Assembly (NCBI GenBank): GCA_027673765.1
Contig: JAQDWB010000012.1
Location: 1 to 64,000, forward strand
Reading direction: 5' to 3'
Source of the DNA: Coriobacteriaceae bacterium AM113-163
GTDB lineage: Bacteria; Actinomycetota; Coriobacteriia; Coriobacteriales; Coriobacteriaceae
DNA length: 64,000 nucleotides
Below the pieces are notes generated by a model that saw only the letters and a program-made list of their open reading frames with translations, was not told the DNA's origin and made no database searches. Shown here in pieces: positions 43,820 to 52,501 of the stretch; position 1 is the stretch's first letter, and each line of letters begins with the position of its first letter. The position numbers and the translations under genes are program-made.

Positions 43820-45163
43820 CTAGTTGGCCATGACGCCTTCGGTCCAGGCCTCGACGTCCTCGATGCGCAGGACGTTGGCGACCTCGGCTACGCAGTCGAC
43901 GCTGGCAAGCTCGGCGGCGGCAGCCTGGACGTCCTTCTCGAGCGCGCGGTGCGTCAGGAAGATGACCGAGCAGGCATCGCTGACGCCCGACTTGCCGTCC
44001 TCGACCTGGTTGATGAGCGAGATCGAGATGTTGTGCTTGGCAAAGATGTCGACCGTCTCGGACAGGGCGCCCACGCGGTCGGCGACCTTCAGGCGCACAT
44101 AGTACTTGGTCTGGAGCTCGTCCATGGGCTTAAAGGCGAGGTTGTGACCATAGGGCTCAATCTCGGGCAGCGGAGCCACGCCGCGGCTGATCTGCTCGGA
44201 GAGCGACAGGATATCGCCCACGACGGCACTCGCGGTGGGGAAGGAGCCTGCGCCGGCACCGTAGAACATGGTCTCGCCCACGGCGTCGCCTACCACGTAG
44301 ACGGCGTTCATGGCGCCGTTGACCTTGGCAAGCATGTGGTCGGCGGGGATCAGCGTGGGATGCACACGGACGTCGACGCCGGCGTCGGTGTTGCGTGCGA
44401 TGCCCAGCAGCTTGATGGTGTAGCCGAGCTCGCGGGCCTGGGCAATGTCCTCGGCGCCGATGGTACGGATACCCTGCTGGTAGACATCGTCGGTGGTCAC
44501 GCGGGTGCCAAAGCCGATGGAAGCGAGGATTGCCGTCTTGCTGGCGGCGTCGAAGCCGTCGACGTCTGCGGACGGGTCGGCCTCGGCATAGCCCTTTGCC
44601 TGGGCGTCGGCGAGCACGTCAGCGTAATCGGCGCCCTCGGCGTCCATGCGCGACAGGATGTAGTTGGTGGTGCCGTTGAGAATGCCAGCGATGGTCAGGA
44701 TCTTGTTGCCCACCAGGTCGTGCTCGAGCGTGCTGACAATGGGGATGCCACCGCCGCAGCTGGCCTCGCATTTAATCTGCACGCCGCACGCGCGCGCCTT
44801 CTCGGCGAGCGTCTCGACATGACGGCCCAGCAGGGCCTTGTTGGCAGAGACGACGTGCTTGCCGTTCTCGAAGGCGGTGGTGAAGATTTCGGTCGCGGGG
44901 TGCTCGCCGCCGATGAGCTCGACGACGATATCGACGGCGGGGTCGGTGACGACGTCGTGCCAGTCGCTCGTAAAGGCCTCGCGCTCAATACCGGCGGCTT
45001 CGGCCTGCTCCCAGGCAAGCGCGCAGGCGCGGGTCAGCTTAAGGTCGATGCCGTAGGCGGCCAGGTACTCATCGTGGTGGCTCTTGATCAGACGGGCCAC
45101 GCCGCCGCCGACGGTTCCCAGACCGATGAGGCCGACGTTCACGGTGCGCAGGGGTTCGCTCAT
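43820..45163 (-). CDS. hom: Homoserine dehydrogenase with ACT domain
   Basis: A 447-residue enzyme reducing aspartate semialdehyde to homoserine, for threonine and methionine synthesis. The NAD(P)-binding start is VNVGLIGLGTVGGGVARLI; VSANKALLGRH and SCGGGIPIV then GILNGTTNYILSRM and GYAEADPSADVDGFDAASK are the family signature. The last ~85 residues (YYVRLKVADRVGALSETVDIF ... SISLINQVEDG) form an ACT domain, suggesting threonine feedback. ATG at 45163 is preceded by aaggagc. It is monocistronic. Confidence 0.95.
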   Translation of the reverse strand: MSEPLRTVNVGLIGLGTVGGGVARLIKSHHDEYLAAYGIDLKLTRACALAWEQAEAAGIEREAFTSDWHDVVTDPAVDIVVELIGGEHPATEIFTTAFENGKHVVSANKALLGRHVETLAEKARACGVQIKCEASCGGGIPIVSTLEHDLVGNKILTIAGILNGTTNYILSRMDAEGADYADVLADAQAKGYAEADPSADVDGFDAASKTAILASIGFGTRVTTDDVYQQGIRTIGAEDIAQARELGYTIKLLGIARNTDAGVDVRVHPTLIPADHMLAKVNGAMNAVYVVGDAVGETMFYGAGAGSFPTASAVVGDILSLSEQISRGVAPLPEIEPYGHNLAFKPMDELQTKYYVRLKVADRVGALSETVDIFAKHNISISLINQVEDGKSGVSDACSVIFLTHRALEKDVQAAAAELASVDCVAEVANVLRIEDVEAWTEGVMAN

Positions 45164-45413
45164 AGATAGCTCCTTCGTGCATCTTATGGATGGATTAACC
45201 GCTTAAAGGTTGAGTGCATTCTAGCGTGAAGTGCGGGCGCGTGCTTGCCTGGCAGCGGGAGCAGCACAAAACGCCACCCCCGAAACGCTGCGGAAACATT
45301 GGAAACACGCTCGCTACAAACGAACTTCCGTAACAAACTGTCAACGTTTGCACCATAAGGTTTGCCCTGTACCGCAAGACGGCCGCACCGCGGCCAGCGA
45401 AAAGGGGGACACC

Positions 45414-46580
45414 ATGTTCAACATCAACAGCACGCTCAGCCGTAGGAACTTTCTCGCCGGTGCCGCGGCGCTCGGTAGCACCGCGGCACTCGCTGGTTGC
45501 TCGTCGGGTGGCTCGGACGGCGGCCCCACCGATGACGGCAAGACCTTCAAGATCGGTGTCATCGGCCCTCTGACCGGCGCCGCGGCAACCTATGGCGTTT
45601 CGGCCGAGAAGGGTGCCAAGCTTGCCGCCAAGGATTTTTCGACCAAGGACCTCAAGCTCTCGCTTAAGTCTGAGGATGACGTCGCTGACGGCGAGAAGGC
45701 CATCAACGCCTTCAATACCTTGTGCGACTGGGGCATGCAGGCGCTCGTCGGCCCCGTCACCACCGGTGCCGCCGTCGCTGTCTCTGGCGAGATCGCCGAC
45801 GATATGCTCATGGTCACGCCTTCGGCCTCGTCGCTCGACGTTACCAAGGATAAGACCACGGTTTTCCAGGTTTGCTTCACCGATCCCACCATGGGCGCCA
45901 GCGCCGCGAAGTTCTTGGCCGAGAAGTACGCGGATGCCAAGATCGCCCTGTTCTACAACTCCGGCGATACGTATAGCTCGGGCGTTGCCGACGCTTTTGC
46001 CGAGCAGGCCAAGGCGTCCAAGCTCGATGTCGTCGATACCGAGACCTTTAAGGACGACTCTTCCACGAGCTTTACCAACCAGCTCACCAAGGCCAAGGAG
46101 GCCGGCGCCACGCTTATCTTTGCTCCGATCTATTACACGCCGGCGTCCGTTTTGCTCAAGAACGCCAAGGACATGGGATACGACATGACGCTTATGGGCA
46201 CCGACGGCATGGACGGCCTGCTCTCCGTTGAGGGCTTCGATACCTCTCTTGCCGAGGGCGTGCTGCTCATGACCCCGTTCTCTGCTGACGATGAGAAGAA
46301 CGCCGACTTCGTCAAGGCCTATAAGGACGCCTACGACGAGACGCCCAATCAGTTTGCCGCCGATGCCTATGACTGCGTCCATGCGATTGCCGAGGCTATC
46401 GATAAAGCGGGCATCGACATTACGGCTGACGGTGCCGATATTGCCGACGACCTTGCCCACGCCATGCGCAAGATCAAGATCGAGGGCCTGACGGGCGAGC
46501 TGACGTGGAACGACAAGGGCCAGGTCGAAAAGCCCGCCACAGCCTATGTGATTCAGGACGGCAAGTACATCGCCGCCTAA
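45414..46580 (+). CDS. livJ: Branched-chain amino acid ABC transporter substrate-binding lipoprotein (first copy)
   Basis: A 388-residue periplasmic-binding-fold protein, family LivJ/LivK, that captures leucine, isoleucine or valine outside the membrane. A twin-arginine-like signal (LSRRNFLAGAAALG) runs into the lipobox LAGC, so it is probably a Tat-exported lipoprotein. The mature domain begins KTFKIGVIGPLTGAAATYG; later landmarks are LVGPVTTGAAVAVS, MVTPSASSLDVT and GTDGMDGLLSVEGF. The start at 45414 follows AAGGGGG. A paralogue of about 65-70 percent apparent identity follows at 46852, then livHMGF. Confidence 0.92.
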   Translation: MFNINSTLSRRNFLAGAAALGSTAALAGCSSGGSDGGPTDDGKTFKIGVIGPLTGAAATYGVSAEKGAKLAAKDFSTKDLKLSLKSEDDVADGEKAINAFNTLCDWGMQALVGPVTTGAAVAVSGEIADDMLMVTPSASSLDVTKDKTTVFQVCFTDPTMGASAAKFLAEKYADAKIALFYNSGDTYSSGVADAFAEQAKASKLDVVDTETFKDDSSTSFTNQLTKAKEAGATLIFAPIYYTPASVLLKNAKDMGYDMTLMGTDGMDGLLSVEGFDTSLAEGVLLMTPFSADDEKNADFVKAYKDAYDETPNQFAADAYDCVHAIAEAIDKAGIDITADGADIADDLAHAMRKIKIEGLTGELTWNDKGQVEKPATAYVIQDGKYIAA

Positions 46581-46851
46581 GTGCGCATAAAGCGCGACCG
46601 GTGAGGCCGTTTTATTCAGGGCAGGGACGCCTGTAACAGAACGGAAACATTACTTTCACACAATAAAGTGGCATTACTGCATAAAGTAATAGAAATACGC
46701 AGAATTATGGATAAACGAACAAATCCAAAGAAAAGTTGAAATAATCGCCACTTTCCTTAACTAAAGCGTCTAGTATTTTGCGAACGCCGAACACGGCGAA
46801 GGATGGCCTGTCGGGTAACCGAAACCCGACGAGATTTGAGAGGAGAGCCGC
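46581..46851. promoter_or_regulatory. AT-rich regulatory region upstream of the second binding-protein gene
   Basis: 271 bases without a gene and markedly AT-rich. It contains the decamer cggaaacatt (46642-46651), also present upstream of the first copy (45291-45300), and an 8-bp inverted repeat attacttt/aaagtaat (46649-46656 with 46683-46690). TTGAAA (46736-46741) with TAACTA 16 bases later is a possible promoter. It suggests that the second copy has separate control. Confidence 0.45.
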
Positions 46852-48039
46852 ATGTCGAGCCCCACCGGTAAGTCATTGAACCCTGTTATGAATCGCAGGA
46901 GCGTTATCGCGAGCGCAGCAGGTCTGGGGGCGATGTCCATTCTAGCTGGCTGCTCCTCCAACGGCGGCGACAGCGGTTCCGCGTCGGGCGACGCTTCGTT
47001 TAAGATCGGCACCATCGGCCCGCTGACCGGCGCCAACGCGTCCTACGGCAAGTCCGTTACACAGGCTGTCGAGCTTGGCTGCAAGGATTTCTCGACTAAG
47101 GAGCTGCCGCTTGTCAGCAAGGCCGAGGACGACCAGGCGGACGGCGAGAAGGCCGTCAACGCCTTCAACACCCTGCTCGACTGGGGCATGCAGGCCCTCG
47201 TCGGTCCGACCACCACGGGTGCGTCGGTCGCCGTTGCCGCCGAGTGCGGCAACGACCCCGAGACGTTCATGATCACCCCGTCCGCGTCCTCCGAGGACGT
47301 TACCAAGGGCAAGGATTGCGTCTTCCAGGTTTGCTTTACCGACCCCAACCAAGGTGTCAACGCTGCCAAGTTCCTGGCAGAGAAGTATGCGAACGAGAAG
47401 TTCGTGCTGTTCTATAACTCCGGCGACGCCTATTCTTCGGGCATCGCAGATTCCTTTAAGGCCCAGGCCGCTAAGTCTAAGCTTGAGATTGTCGACGAGG
47501 AGACCTTTAAGGACGACTCCGCCACGAGCTTTACCAACCAGCTGACCAAGGCCAAGCAGGCAGGCGCCACCATGATCTTTGCGCCGATCTACTACACGCC
47601 GGCGTCCGTCCTGCTCAAGAACGCCAAGGACATGGGCTACGACGTCAAGATGATGGGCTGCGACGGCATGGACGGCATCCTGGGCGTTGAGGGCTTCGAC
47701 ACCTCTCTTGCCGAGGGTCTGCTGCTCATGACCCCGTTCTCCGCCGACGACGAGAAGAATGCCGACTTCGTCAACGCTTACAAGGATAAGTACGGCGATA
47801 CCCCCGACCAGTTTGCCGCCGACGCCTACGACGGCGTGCATGCTGTGGTCGAGGCTCTTAAGGAGGCCGGCCTGGGCGTCGACGCCGACCCCACCGAGGT
47901 TGCCGAGAAGCTTCCCGAGGCTATGCTCAAGATTACTGTTGACGGCCTGACTGGCAAGCTCTCCTGGAACGACAAGGGTCAGGTCCAGAAGGACCCGACG
48001 GCGTACGTCATTACCGACGGCAAGTACGTACAGGCCTAA
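46852..48039 (+). CDS. livJ: Branched-chain amino acid ABC transporter substrate-binding lipoprotein (second copy)
   Basis: A 395-residue paralogue of the preceding protein, with a Tat-like signal (MNRRSVIASAAGLG) and lipobox LAGC. The mature sequence runs FKIGTIGPLTGANASYGK, ALVGPTTTGASVAVA, MITPSASSEDVTKG, GCDGMDGILGVEGF. GAGAGGAGAG precedes the ATG at 46852. Both copies keep the residues of the binding fold, so neither looks decayed; they may differ in ligand preference. The shared permease genes start 140 bases downstream after two hairpins. Confidence 0.92.
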   Translation: MSSPTGKSLNPVMNRRSVIASAAGLGAMSILAGCSSNGGDSGSASGDASFKIGTIGPLTGANASYGKSVTQAVELGCKDFSTKELPLVSKAEDDQADGEKAVNAFNTLLDWGMQALVGPTTTGASVAVAAECGNDPETFMITPSASSEDVTKGKDCVFQVCFTDPNQGVNAAKFLAEKYANEKFVLFYNSGDAYSSGIADSFKAQAAKSKLEIVDEETFKDDSATSFTNQLTKAKQAGATMIFAPIYYTPASVLLKNAKDMGYDVKMMGCDGMDGILGVEGFDTSLAEGLLLMTPFSADDEKNADFVNAYKDKYGDTPDQFAADAYDGVHAVVEALKEAGLGVDADPTEVAEKLPEAMLKITVDGLTGKLSWNDKGQVQKDPTAYVITDGKYVQA

Positions 48040-48071
48040 TAGGCCGCCTTACATAGAGCGGTTTTGATCCC

Positions 48072-48132
48072 AAGCAGGGGAGGTTTTGGCCTTCCCTGCT
48101 TGCTTGGTATCTAGGGACGATGTAACGTCCCT
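48072..48132 (+). terminator. Hairpins between livJ and livH, possible attenuating terminator
   Basis: The first stem aagcaggg/ccctgctt (48072-48079 with 48094-48101) and the second agggacg/cgtccct (48113-48119 with 48126-48132) are followed by gtttc. Partial termination here would give more binding protein than permease. Confidence 0.5.
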
Positions 48133-48178
48133 GTTTCATACATCAACTGGAAACCTATTCGAAAGGGGGATGTGGAAC

Positions 48179-49060
48179 ATGACGGTCTTTATCCAATACC
48201 TGGTCAACGGCCTGTCCATGGGCAGCGTCTACGCCATCATCGCGTTGGGCTACACCATGGTCTACGGTATCGCCAAGATGCTCAACTTCGCTCACGGCGA
48301 CGTCATCATGGTCGGTGCCTATGTCTCGTTCTGCGCCACGTCGTATCTCGGCCTCCCGGGCTGGGCATCTGTAATTCTCTCTTGTGTGGTCTGCACGGTT
48401 CTCGGTGTTCTCATCGAGGGTCTGGCATACAAGCCGCTGCGTCAGGCGGGCCCGCTGGCCGTTCTGATCACGGCCATCGGCGTGTCCTACTTCCTGCAGA
48501 ACGCCGCGCAGCTCCTGTGGGGCGCCACGCCCAAGAACTTTACTTCGCTCGTCACCTTCCAGGTGCCGGAGTTCTTGGCCAAGTTTAACGTAAGCGCCGT
48601 CTCGCTCGTCACCATCGTCGCCTGCCTGGTTATCATGGCCGGCCTGATGTTCTTTACAGGCAAGACCAAGATGGGCAAAGCCATGCGCGCCGTGTCCGAG
48701 GACAAGGCCGCCGCTCAGCTCATGGGCATCAACGTCAACCGCACCATCTCGATGACGTTCGCCATCGGCTCCGCCCTTGCCGCCATCGCCGGCGTGCTGC
48801 TGTGCTCCTACTCGCCGGTGCTGCAGCCCACGACGGGTGCCATGCCTGGCATCAAGGCCTTCGATGCCGCTGTCTTCGGTGGCATCGGCTCCATCCCCGG
48901 TGCCTTTGTCGGTGGCATTCTCATCGGCATCATCGAGGCGATGGCTCAGGCTTACATTTCCACGAGCCTTGCCAACTCCATCGTCTTTGGTGTTTTGATT
49001 ATCGTCCTGCTCGTCAAGCCTGCCGGCCTCTTGGGCAAGTACGTCCCCGAGAAGGTGTAG
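48179..49060 (+). CDS. livH: Branched-chain amino acid ABC transporter permease LivH
   Basis: A 293-residue membrane permease, one half of the channel. LivH landmarks are visible: VNGLSMGSVYAIIALGYTMVYG, MLNFAHGDVIMVGAY, and the EAA-like region AVFGGIGSIPGAFVGGILIG, with about eight helices. AAAGGGGG (48162-48169) nine bases before the ATG at 48179 fixes the start, rather than an ATG at 48170. Confidence 0.95.
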   Translation: MTVFIQYLVNGLSMGSVYAIIALGYTMVYGIAKMLNFAHGDVIMVGAYVSFCATSYLGLPGWASVILSCVVCTVLGVLIEGLAYKPLRQAGPLAVLITAIGVSYFLQNAAQLLWGATPKNFTSLVTFQVPEFLAKFNVSAVSLVTIVACLVIMAGLMFFTGKTKMGKAMRAVSEDKAAAQLMGINVNRTISMTFAIGSALAAIAGVLLCSYSPVLQPTTGAMPGIKAFDAAVFGGIGSIPGAFVGGILIGIIEAMAQAYISTSLANSIVFGVLIIVLLVKPAGLLGKYVPEKV

Positions 49061-49069
49061 GTGAGCGTT

Positions 49070-50149
49070 ATGAAGTTCCTTAAAGACAAGCAGACGCGTC
49101 ACGACTTTGTCACGTACGCCATGTGCATCGTGGCATTCGCCATCGTGTTCTTTATGCAGTCCAACCATATGATCCCGCGCATGATCGCCGGTCAGCTGGT
49201 TCCCATCACGGCCTACATCGTTATGGCCATCTCGCTCAACCTCGTCGTCGGTATTGCGGGCGACTTGTCGCTGGGCCACGCGGGCTTTATGAGTGTCGGC
49301 GCCTATACGGGCATCGTTACCGCCGTCGCGCTGGAGAGCGCCGTTCCGTCCGATCCGATGCGCCTGATCATCAGCATTGTGGTCGGCGCTATCGCTGCCG
49401 CCATCCTGGGCTTCTTGATCGGCATCCCGGTCCTTCGCCTGAGCGGCGATTACCTGGCTATCGTGACGCTGGCCTTTGGCGAGATCATCAAAGAGATCGT
49501 CACCTGCCTCATTGTGGGCGTCGATTCCCGCGGTCTGCACGTGATCTTTAACATCACGGGCAACTCTACGATCGACGACCTGCACCTGCTTGAGGACGGC
49601 ACCGCCATCATCAAGGGTGCCCAGGGCGCATCGGGCGTGTCGACCTATTCGACCTTCCTTGCCGGCGCCATCCTGGTTATGGTCGCGCTCGTGATTGTAC
49701 TCAACCTGGTTCGCAGCCGTACCGGCCGTGCCATCATGGCCGTGCGCGATAACAAGATTGCAGCCGAGTCCGTAGGCATCTCCGTCACCGAGTACCGCAT
49801 GATCGCCTTCGTGGTTTCCGCTGCCCTCGCCGGTGCTGCCGGAGCTCTCTTCGGCGGTAACTTCTCGCAGCTCTCCGCCACCAAGTTCGACTTCAACACG
49901 TCGATCCTCATTCTGGTGTTCGTGGTCCTGGGCGGCCTGGGCAACATGCGCGGTTCCGTCATCGCGGCGGCGTTGCTCACGGTGCTTCCCGAGCTGCTCC
50001 GTCAGTTCTCGGACTACCGCATGCTCATCTACGCCATCGTGTTGATCCTGGTCATGATCTTTACCAACAACCCGCAGCTCAAGGCGTTCTTCGCACGCAT
50101 TAAGGACCGCTTTGCTTCCAAGAAGGAGGTGGCAGCCGATGCCCAGTAA
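49070..50149 (+). CDS. livM: Branched-chain amino acid ABC transporter permease LivM
   Basis: A 359-residue membrane permease pairing with LivH. Family marks are AISLNLVVGIAGDLSLGHAG, LRLSGDYLAIVTLAFGEII and VVLGGLGNMRGSVIAAALL. An ATG at 49070 (after AGGTGA) and a GTG at 49061 just behind the livH stop are both possible starts. It overlaps livG by 11 bases. Confidence 0.95.
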   Translation: MKFLKDKQTRHDFVTYAMCIVAFAIVFFMQSNHMIPRMIAGQLVPITAYIVMAISLNLVVGIAGDLSLGHAGFMSVGAYTGIVTAVALESAVPSDPMRLIISIVVGAIAAAILGFLIGIPVLRLSGDYLAIVTLAFGEIIKEIVTCLIVGVDSRGLHVIFNITGNSTIDDLHLLEDGTAIIKGAQGASGVSTYSTFLAGAILVMVALVIVLNLVRSRTGRAIMAVRDNKIAAESVGISVTEYRMIAFVVSAALAGAAGALFGGNFSQLSATKFDFNTSILILVFVVLGGLGNMRGSVIAAALLTVLPELLRQFSDYRMLIYAIVLILVMIFTNNPQLKAFFARIKDRFASKKEVAADAQ

Positions 50150-50999
50150 ATTTGAGTTCAACAAGGGTAAGATGGTCCCGTATCCTTCTGGCGCCATCGT
50201 TCCCGATCGCGATCTGGGCCAGCGCCCGGCACTCGAGTGCATCCACCTGGGCATTGAGTTCGGTGGCCTTAAGGCAGTCGACGACTTTAGCCTGACTATC
50301 GGCAAGACCGAGATCGCCGGTCTGATCGGCCCCAACGGTGCCGGAAAGACCACGGTCTTCAACCTGCTCACCAAGGTGTATCAGCCCACGCACGGCACCA
50401 TCCTGCTCGACGGTGAGGACACCTCGGGCAAGTCGGTCTACCAGGTCAACCGCATGGGCATTGCCCGTACGTTCCAGAACATCCGCCTGTTCAACACCAT
50501 GACGGTGGAGGACAACGTCAAGGTCGGTCTGCACAACCAGGAGCGCTATTCCGGTTTTGAGGGCGTGCTGCGCCTGCCGACGTACTGGAAGCACGAGAAG
50601 GCCGCCCATGAGCGTGCCATGGAGCTGCTCTCCATCTTTGATATGGAGCATCTGGCAAACGAACAGGCCGGCTCGCTGCCTTACGGCGCTCAGCGCCGCC
50701 TGGAGATCGTCCGCGCGCTTGCCACCAACCCCAAGCTGCTGCTGCTCGACGAGCCTGCCGCCGGCATGAACCCGTCCGAGACCGCGGAGCTCATGGAGAA
50801 CATCGTTAAGATTCGCGACACCTTTGGCATCGCCATCATGCTTATCGAGCACGACATGTCGCTCGTCATGAATATTTGCGAGGGTATCTGCGTACTCAAC
50901 TTTGGTAAGGTCATCGCCAAGGGCACGGCAGAGGAAATCCAGAACAACGACGCCGTTATCGAGGCATATCTGGGCAAGCAGGATAAGGGGGAGAACTAA
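50139..50999 (+). CDS. livG: Branched-chain amino acid ABC transporter ATPase LivG
   Basis: A 286-residue ATPase. Walker A GPNGAGKTT, signature SLPYGAQRRLEIVRAL (ABC signature degenerate from LSGGQ, as usual in LivG), Walker B LLLLDEPAAGMNP and the LivG motif IARTFQNIRLFNTMTVEDNV are visible. AAGGAGG precedes the ATG at 50139. It acts with LivF. Confidence 0.95.
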   Translation: MPSKFEFNKGKMVPYPSGAIVPDRDLGQRPALECIHLGIEFGGLKAVDDFSLTIGKTEIAGLIGPNGAGKTTVFNLLTKVYQPTHGTILLDGEDTSGKSVYQVNRMGIARTFQNIRLFNTMTVEDNVKVGLHNQERYSGFEGVLRLPTYWKHEKAAHERAMELLSIFDMEHLANEQAGSLPYGAQRRLEIVRALATNPKLLLLDEPAAGMNPSETAELMENIVKIRDTFGIAIMLIEHDMSLVMNICEGICVLNFGKVIAKGTAEEIQNNDAVIEAYLGKQDKGEN

Positions 51000-51713
51000 A
51001 TGGCAGAGCCGATGCTTTCCGTCTACAACATCAACGTCTGGTACGGCGCCATCCACGCCATCAAGGACATCTCCTTTAACGTCAACGAGGGCGAGATCGT
51101 GGCTCTGATCGGTGCGAACGGTGCCGGCAAGTCCACAACGCTCAAGACCGTCTCGGGCCTGCTGCGCTCCAAGACCGGCTCCATCAAGTTTATGGGCGAG
51201 GACATTACTCATACGCCCGCCGATAAGCTGGTTGGTAAGGGCCTGGCCCAGGTGCCCGAGGGCCGTCGCGCCTTTTTGCAGATGACGGTCGAGGAGAACC
51301 TGGAGATGGGCGCCTACACGCAGCCCAAGTCCACGGTTGCTCCGGGCCTTGAGCGCGTCTACGAGCAGTTCCCGCGCCTGAAGGAGCGCCGTCGCCAAGT
51401 CGCCGGCACCCTTTCGGGCGGCGAGCAGCAGATGCTCGTTATGGGCCGCGCCCTTATGAGCAACCCCAAGCTGCTCATGCTCGACGAGCCTTCCATGGGC
51501 CTGGCGCCGATTCTGATTGAGCAGATCTTCCAGATTGTCGAGGACCTGCACAAGGCCGGCACCACGGTGCTCCTGGTCGAGCAGAACGCGCAGATGGCAC
51601 TTTCCATCGCCACACGCGGTTACGTGCTCGAGACCGGCAAGATCACCATGACCGGCACCGGTCAAGAGCTCCTGCACGACGACAACGTCCGCAAGGCTTA
51701 CCTGGGCGGCTAG
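51000..51713 (+). CDS. livF: Branched-chain amino acid ABC transporter ATPase LivF
   Basis: A 237-residue ATPase. Walker A GANGAGKST, signature TLSGGEQQMLVMGRALM, Walker B LLMLDEPSMGLAP and the LivF-typical VPEGRRAFLQMTVEENLEMG are present. ATG directly follows the livG stop, and a hairpin (51720-51741) lies just beyond its stop. It is the last gene of the transporter operon. Confidence 0.95.
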   Translation: MAEPMLSVYNINVWYGAIHAIKDISFNVNEGEIVALIGANGAGKSTTLKTVSGLLRSKTGSIKFMGEDITHTPADKLVGKGLAQVPEGRRAFLQMTVEENLEMGAYTQPKSTVAPGLERVYEQFPRLKERRRQVAGTLSGGEQQMLVMGRALMSNPKLLMLDEPSMGLAPILIEQIFQIVEDLHKAGTTVLLVEQNAQMALSIATRGYVLETGKITMTGTGQELLHDDNVRKAYLGG

Positions 51714-51719
51714 GGACTT

Positions 51720-51741
51720 CCGCCGTTCTGCCGAACGGCGG
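51720..51741 (+). terminator. Hairpin after livF
   Basis: A perfect 9-bp stem ccgccgttc/gaacggcgg with loop tgcc. No T-run follows, so it may terminate weakly or mark the edge of the mobile-DNA scar. Confidence 0.45.
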
Positions 51742-51766
51742 ACCGGCCGACGCTGCGCGGGCGCCC

Positions 51767-51893
51767 TGATCGACGTGCCGAAGCTCCTCACCCTTGGGGC
51801 TATGCCGCGGTACGAGGCCAGGTGGTCATGGTCCGGGAACCTCGCGATGTCGAATGGCACCGCGAGGTTCGCCGCCGTCCTCGGCGGCCTCGA
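51767..51893 (-). pseudogene. Remnant of an IS110-family transposase
   Basis: On the minus strand a short stretch reads RPPRTAANLAVPFDIARF then PDHDHLASYRGIAPRVRSFGTSI, matching the C-terminal IS110/IS116/IS902 transposase pattern (GIGPxTAA...DIxRFPxxxxLAxYxGxAPRxRxSGxSI). Only about 42 residues remain recognisable; no start, no catalytic DEDD domain and no intact ends are seen. Confidence 0.65.
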
Positions 51894-52073
51894 CCCCCGA
51901 GTGGGCGATCCCCACGCGCTAACGCCTGCAAACAAGGGGATTGCCAAGACGCCGCCGGGCACCTCCGTCATAGACGTGGAAGTGCGGCCGCGCTGAAGCA
52001 CTGCGCGGTGTCTGCTCGCTTATGTGCGCATCACGAAGGAAGACCAGATCGGTGAGCGGGATTGGCCCGAAGT

Positions 52074-52226
52074 CGAGAGATTCCCATCAGCCTCTCGTCG
52101 GTCGATGACCGGTTCACCACGCAGGAAGAGCGTGACGGAAGGTCTCGCAAAAAGGCTCCGAGCGCGGCGTGCTCATGCCCGTCGTGGTGCGCCCGAAGGG
52201 GGGGACGGCTGCTACGAGCTCGATCA
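52074..52226 (+). pseudogene. Frameshifted remnant of a ParB-like N-terminal domain
   Basis: Three plus-strand frames successively carry ParB_N-like pieces: REIPISLSSVDDRFTTQEERD (frame of 52074), SERGVLMPVVVRPKGG (another frame, around 52160-52205) and GDGCYEL (third frame). The family reads IPxxxI...E...LA.SIxERGVLxPVVVRPxxDGYELIAGERR. The frame changes and the loss of the ERR motif show decay. Together with the IS110 remnant it marks a former plasmid- or phage-like insertion. Confidence 0.5.
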
Positions 52227-52487
52227 TTTGCGAGGAGAAGACGAACCAGTCGTTGCAGATCCAATATGGATCTCGCCGACCTCGGCAAGCTGCTCGATGA
52301 GTGGAAGCCCTGTCGGGTCGTCTATTTCAACACCACCCAGAATGATGGTGTCATCGCGCAGGTCGATCTGCGTGTTGAGCACAGCGAGGTTAAAGCCGGA
52401 GGCCACAAATCCGATAGCAGCCAGGACGAGCCCCGTGGCAACAAGCCCACCCGCTACGGCAAGGTAAATCCTTTTTACGCTGGACAT
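52224..52487 (-). pseudogene. Truncated DUF4097-type membrane protein
   Basis: Only 87 residues: a transmembrane helix (IYLAVAGGLVATGLVLAAIG) then NTQIDLRDDTIILGGVEIDD, the N-terminal part of a DUF4097 beta-repeat protein. It stops after GEIHIGSATTGSSSPRK exactly where the decayed mobile DNA begins; a full member is ~250-300 residues (compare 13959-14861). AAGGAG precedes the ATG at 52487. It is third in the PadR-DUF1700-DUF4097 operon. The remaining domain is missing, so the operon's output is probably lost or altered. Confidence 0.7.
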
Positions 52488-52501
52488 GTTTGCACTCCTT
52501 C

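Larger units (their letters stand above)
51714..52223. other. Gene-poor scar of decayed mobile DNA
   Basis: About 510 bases between livF and the truncated DUF4097 gene with no intact gene. It holds the IS110 and ParB remnants and, at 52012-52056, LLAYVRITKEDQIGE in the plus strand, faintly like a serine-recombinase N-terminus (YVRVSxEDQ); that last match may be chance. Confidence 0.55.

Noticed and set aside
43949..45169. A 406-codon plus-strand frame over homoserine dehydrogenase
   Set aside because: Antisense shadow; the hom gene has all family signatures and a terminator.
48155..50374. A 739-codon minus-strand frame over livH and livM
   Set aside because: The sequence is Asp/His/Gln-rich low complexity, typical of an antisense reading of membrane-protein codons; livH and livM are certain.
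50100..52001. A 633-codon minus-strand frame over livG and livF
   Set aside because: Antisense to livGF. Only its first ~60 codons beyond livF matter, because they carry the IS110-like fragment reported separately.
52012..52056. Serine recombinase N-terminus in the scar region
   Set aside because: LLAYVRITKEDQIGE is only a short resemblance, the catalytic Ser position holds Thr and no further domain follows, so it is mentioned but not called as a gene.
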